In this document: one piece after another, positions 29,069 through 32,542 of the stretch | Layout: every line of letters starts with the position of its first letter | Position numbering within the stretch: the stretch's first letter is position 1 | Source of the DNA: Verrucomicrobiota bacterium | GTDB taxonomy: Bacteria > Verrucomicrobiota > Verrucomicrobiia > Methylacidiphilales > Verrucolacustridaceae | Direction: 5' to 3' | Assembly (NCBI GenBank): GCA_009927835.1 | Contig: RFMG01000184.1 | Coordinates: forward strand, 1-32,542 | DNA: 32,542 nucleotides | Position numbers and translations under genes: made by a program | Notes under the pieces: generated by a model | What the model saw: only the letters and a program-made list of their open reading frames with translations | The model's database searches: none | What the model was told of the DNA's origin: nothing

Positions 29069-29851
29069 TTACGCCTTCAGCTGCCTTAAAGCGTTTGCAG
29101 GATCACCATCCTTCATCAAGGTTTCGCCGACCAGCAGGCAGTGGATCCCCTGAGCGGTCACGGTTTTCACATCTTCCCGGGTCCGAATCCCGCTCTCACT
29201 GATTCCCAGGCAATCGGACGGAATCTCCGGCGCCAGCTCCTCCGTTGTCTTCAGATCCACTGCAAAGGTGTGCAGGTTCCGGTTGTTGATCCCGATGATG
29301 TCCGCATCAATCTCCAGAGCCCGGTCCATCTCCGCCAGGTCATGCACCTCAACCAGAACATCCGCCTGCAGCGTTTTTCCCAGCTCATAAAGTCTCTTCA
29401 ACTCCTCATCCGTCAACGCCGCCACGATGAGAAGAAAGGCATCCGCCCCGGCAGCCACGCTCTCATAAACCTGAGCCTCGGTAAGAATGAAGTCCTTTCT
29501 CAGGACAGGCAGGGAGATTACCTCTCTCACTTTTTTCATATCCGCAAGACAACCCTTGAAGAACTCCTGATCCGTCAGGACGGAAACAGCCCCGGCTCCT
29601 CCCTGCTCATACAACTTGGCTTGGGCTACCGGATCATACTTTCCCACAAGACTCCCCGCCGTCGGTGAGGCTGCCTTGCACTCAGCAATCACCGTAACCA
29701 GCCCCGGCTGAAAAAGATTCGAACGAAAACCTCGGAAATCGTTTCGCAGAAGGGCTTGCTTTCGGAATTCACCCTTTTTCCCTTCAATGGCCTCCGCTTC
29801 CTTCCGTTTGTTGCTGAGAATTGCCGCCAAACGGTCTTTCCCCGTGCTCAT
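29069..29851 (-). CDS. trpC: indole-3-glycerol phosphate synthase
   Basis: [92 protein letters not shown]. Confidence 0.97.
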   Translation of the reverse strand: MSTGKDRLAAILSNKRKEAEAIEGKKGEFRKQALLRNDFRGFRSNLFQPGLVTVIAECKAASPTAGSLVGKYDPVAQAKLYEQGGAGAVSVLTDQEFFKGCLADMKKVREVISLPVLRKDFILTEAQVYESVAAGADAFLLIVAALTDEELKRLYELGKTLQADVLVEVHDLAEMDRALEIDADIIGINNRNLHTFAVDLKTTEELAPEIPSDCLGISESGIRTREDVKTVTAQGIHCLLVGETLMKDGDPANALRQLKA

Positions 29852-30978
29852 TCTTCCTCCTCGTCCTCAACGGGGCCCGTTCTCTTTTTTCCCTTGAGAA
29901 AAGCGTTCAAAAACGGGTCGATCTCCCCATCCAACACCGCCTGCACATCGCTCGTCTGCTCCCCCGTCCGCAGATCCTTCACCATCTGGTACGGCTGAAG
30001 AACGTAGGAGCGAATCTGGTGACCCCATCCGATCTGACCCTTCGCCGCATAGTTCTGCTCCTGCTCCGCCATTTTTTTATCCAACTCCGCCTGCTTGATC
30101 CTGGCGGCCAGAACCTTCATCGCCGTGGCCCGGTTCTTGATCTGGGATCTCTCGTTCTGACAGGTCACCACCAACCCCGTGGGAAAGTGGGTGATGCGAA
30201 CAGCCGAATCGGTTGTATTCACCCCCTGGCCGCCGTGCCCCCCAGCGCGAAACACATCCACCGGACATCCTTATCCGGAATCTCCACCTCCACCTCCTCA
30301 TCCGGCTCGGGAACGATTTCCGCGGATGCAAAAGACGTCTGCCGTTTTCCTTGCGAATTAAAGGGCGAAATTCTAACCAGCCGATGGACTCCACGGTCAG
30401 CTTTCAGGTACCCGTACGCATTTTCGCCGGAGATTCGCAGCATCGCGTTTTTGATGCCCGCCTCCTCCCCCGAAAGAATATCCAGCACCTCGACCTTAAA
30501 GCCGCGTCGTTCCGCCCACCTCTGATACATTCGCATCAGAATATTCGCCCAGTCACACGCCTCCGTCCCCCCCGCTCCGGCATTCAGGCTTAAAATTGCG
30601 TTCCGGCGATCGTCCGGTTGGGAAAGGATGAACTGAACCTCGGTCTGCTCCAGCATCGCGACTCCCTCCCGAAGCTCCCGGGCGAATTCGGCCTGGGCGC
30701 TCGGACTTCCATCCTCCTCCGCCAGCTCCTGATGGACTGGCAGATCAGCGACCTTTCGCTCCAACTCCCTCATCTGCTCCAATTTTTTTCGCAAAGCATT
30801 GGCCTCAGCCGCGATCTTCTGCGCTTTCGTTGAGTCGTTCCAGAAATCGGGGGCCGACATTCGGCCCTCCAGCTCCTTCAGCTGCCCCTCTAATTTTGCC
30901 GGGTCAAAGAAACCTCCGTAACTCCCGAAGGCGGGAATTCACGGAGGCAAGGTCGACGGTTTCAGCAGGCAGTGCCAT
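29848..30978 (-). CDS. prfB: peptide chain release factor 2, with programmed +1 frameshift near the N-terminus and a second apparent indel near 30262
   Basis: Segments: [24 protein letters not shown] (30978..30907), then after CUU-UGA-C recoding [24 protein letters not shown]... (ORF 30219..30860), then [25 protein letters not shown] (ORF 29848..30261, GGQ motif). Confidence 0.93.
30903..30918 (-). promoter_or_regulatory. prfB programmed +1 frameshift signal (SD-like CGGAGG, UUU, CUU UGA C)
   Basis: Minus-strand sequence CGGAGGTTTCTTTGAC: SD-like GGAGG three nt upstream of CTT, then in-frame TGA followed by C; the +1 frame continues the RF2 reading frame. Confidence 0.93.
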
Positions 30979-31028
30979 AACGCACAAAGTGCCCGAAAGC
31001 ATATGCCACCTCAAGCTCCTGATGTTTT

Positions 31029-31080
31029 AGAAAAAAAAGACCTCCCCTTGCGGCTTCAAGCACCGCACGGGGAGGCCTCA
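31029..31080 (-). terminator. Rho-independent terminator downstream of the porin gene
   Basis: Minus strand AGGCCTCCCCGTGCGG-TGCTTGAAG-CCGCAAGGGGAGGTCT followed by TTTTTTTC: long GC stem plus U-tract shortly after the porin stop. Confidence 0.9.
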
Positions 31081-31103
31081 GGGAATCTCGCACCAGATAT
31101 TTT

Positions 31104-32444
31104 TTAGAAACTGTAAACCACCTCCGCACCTGCGTAGTAGGCGGGGCCTCCCGAAACCGCTCCACTGTTTTGTCCGGCGGTGTGGCCGTTGCTCACGATA
31201 TTGCTGCCCCAGTCCATTCTATATTCAGCACGGAGGAGAAGGTTATCGATGATGTTGAAGCCGGCCGTAAGGGTGTACTCCCACAGATTGGTGCCCGTGA
31301 CGTGGCCTCCATTTTGGACGCTTGTGGAAGGATTGCCCTGGGTTCCAAACTTCAGGTCGTTGTTGCTGCCCAGATACTCACCTCGACTGGCCAAACTGAA
31401 CCAATCATTGAACTGATACTTCGCATACGCCCCAACTCCATACACGCTCGAATTCACCGTGGTTGGCCCAAGGGTGTTTCCACTTTTCACAAACCAAATG
31501 GTGTTGAAAGCCAGCAGGAGCTTGTCGTCCGCAAACTTGGGTGCCCAATTTCCCCATGAGTTGTAATACCAGGTGTATGCGGATACGGGATTTCCTCCGT
31601 TGTTGTAACCTTCGCTCGAGTTTCCTGTTCCCGTCGCCGTGTTGTTGTCGTACCCCGTGCTGTACTGGAAGTTGTTGCTCCAGTTTGCATTTCCACCCGG
31701 CGCGGTGAAATTCAGCGCAGCCAGCACCGCACACCCGTCTCCGTCGTTCGGGTTGGTTGTGGTGTTGTTGTCGGAATTCGATCCGTTCACCACCCCGAGT
31801 TTGCCATCGATGTAGTCGTCGAACTTATAGGAGGACAGGACGCCGGTGTAGTAGAGGGGCAGTTGATTGAAGATCAGACCGTACGTGGTGTTCATGTTGG
31901 CCGGCCGTTCCATCACCTCGTAGCCCAGAATCGAAACGAATTTGCCCACCTTGAAGTCCCACCCGTTGCCAACCGGGGCCCGGATCGATGCGTAGGCCTG
32001 CTCCAGGAAAAGGGAGTTCGAATTCATATCCGTGTTGTTGGGACCCGGATTCGGGTTCTGGATCGAGGTACGATTAATAAAGTAAGTTGCATCCTCGCCG
32101 ATCATCACATCCGCCCGGAAACCGGCCTGCGCCTTATTTTCAGAGCTTAATGCTTTTTCGAGGGCAATTTTCACCGCATAGAGGTTGAAATCACCCCGCT
32201 GGGCCGTGTCGCTACCCAGACGCCCGTTTACCGTGGAGGAACCTTGGCTTGTTCCGGTGAAATTGTAACTGTAGCCCGTGTCGACGTAGCCGCTGAGCTT
32301 GATGCCTTTTTGGGCGGTCTCCACGAAGTTGTTCTGAACCATCTTTTTTGTGTCTTGAGCGGAGGCTGTCGGGGTGCTGTCCGCGAAGGACAAGCTGGCC
32401 GCGGCCGCAAGGATACTTAGCGTCACTGATATATTTTTGTTCAT
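31104..32444 (-). CDS. outer-membrane beta-barrel porin (OmpL-like bbp2 type)
   Basis: Signal peptide MNKNISVTLSILAAAASLSFA; IKLSGYVDTGYSYNF start of the barrel; C-terminal aromatic end AEVVYSF. SD-like AAAGGAGA upstream of the ATG. Confidence 0.85.
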   Translation of the reverse strand: MNKNISVTLSILAAAASLSFADSTPTASAQDTKKMVQNNFVETAQKGIKLSGYVDTGYSYNFTGTSQGSSTVNGRLGSDTAQRGDFNLYAVKIALEKALSSENKAQAGFRADVMIGEDATYFINRTSIQNPNPGPNNTDMNSNSLFLEQAYASIRAPVGNGWDFKVGKFVSILGYEVMERPANMNTTYGLIFNQLPLYYTGVLSSYKFDDYIDGKLGVVNGSNSDNNTTTNPNDGDGCAVLAALNFTAPGGNANWSNNFQYSTGYDNNTATGTGNSSEGYNNGGNPVSAYTWYYNSWGNWAPKFADDKLLLAFNTIWFVKSGNTLGPTTVNSSVYGVGAYAKYQFNDWFSLASRGEYLGSNNDLKFGTQGNPSTSVQNGGHVTGTNLWEYTLTAGFNIIDNLLLRAEYRMDWGSNIVSNGHTAGQNSGAVSGGPAYYAGAEVVYSF

Positions 32445-32542
32445 TTTAGGGTGTTTCTCCTTTGGTTGTTTGTTGCGGCCATTTCATAACAAGGGGAACG
32501 GTCAGATCAATAATTTTTTTACCCCCACACCCCCCGCTACGG

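Noticed and set aside
31586-31790. Asn/Gly/Thr-rich tract in the porin (GNSSEGYNNGGN, GSNSDNNTTTNPNDGDG)
   Set aside because: Looks like ordinary surface-loop low complexity of a beta-barrel protein, not a tandem repeat array.
32445-32542. Possible porin promoter upstream (TTGATC...TATGAA, spacer about 16)
   Set aside because: Weak match to consensus in one sequence; cannot be distinguished from chance, so only the SD-like AAAGGAGA was used as evidence.

Overview
The window is about 32.5 kb of densely coded, GC-rich bacterial chromosome. Gene content (hopanoid genes, OmpL-like porin, AsmA-like and Sel1 proteins) suggests the PVC/Verrucomicrobia group, but that is inference. Most genes are housekeeping: trpS-scpA-scpB-pheA, yicC-gmk-coaC-acs-isochorismatase, glgP, prfB-trpC-trpB, and a porin with a clear intrinsic terminator. 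The most interesting region is a hopanoid locus at 8428-14278. There hpnC is followed, through an ATGA overlap, by one uninterrupted ORF that encodes an HpnD (presqualene diphosphate synthase) domain fused to an HpnE (hydroxysqualene dehydroxylase/desaturase) domain. This faces a squalene-hopene cyclase and an HpnG-like nucleosidase on the opposite strand, with overlapping 3' ends. The ORF track also misses a canonical programmed +1 frameshift (CUU UGA C) in prfB. Four genes (an unknown coiled-coil protein, a giant AsmA-like gene, trpB, and prfB at a second site) appear broken by single frame changes in or next to short G/C runs. Those look more like base-calling or assembly indels than biology. 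An alpha/beta hydrolase with Cys in place of the nucleophilic Ser is another candidate oddity. No tRNA, rRNA, CRISPR array or mobile element could be supported.
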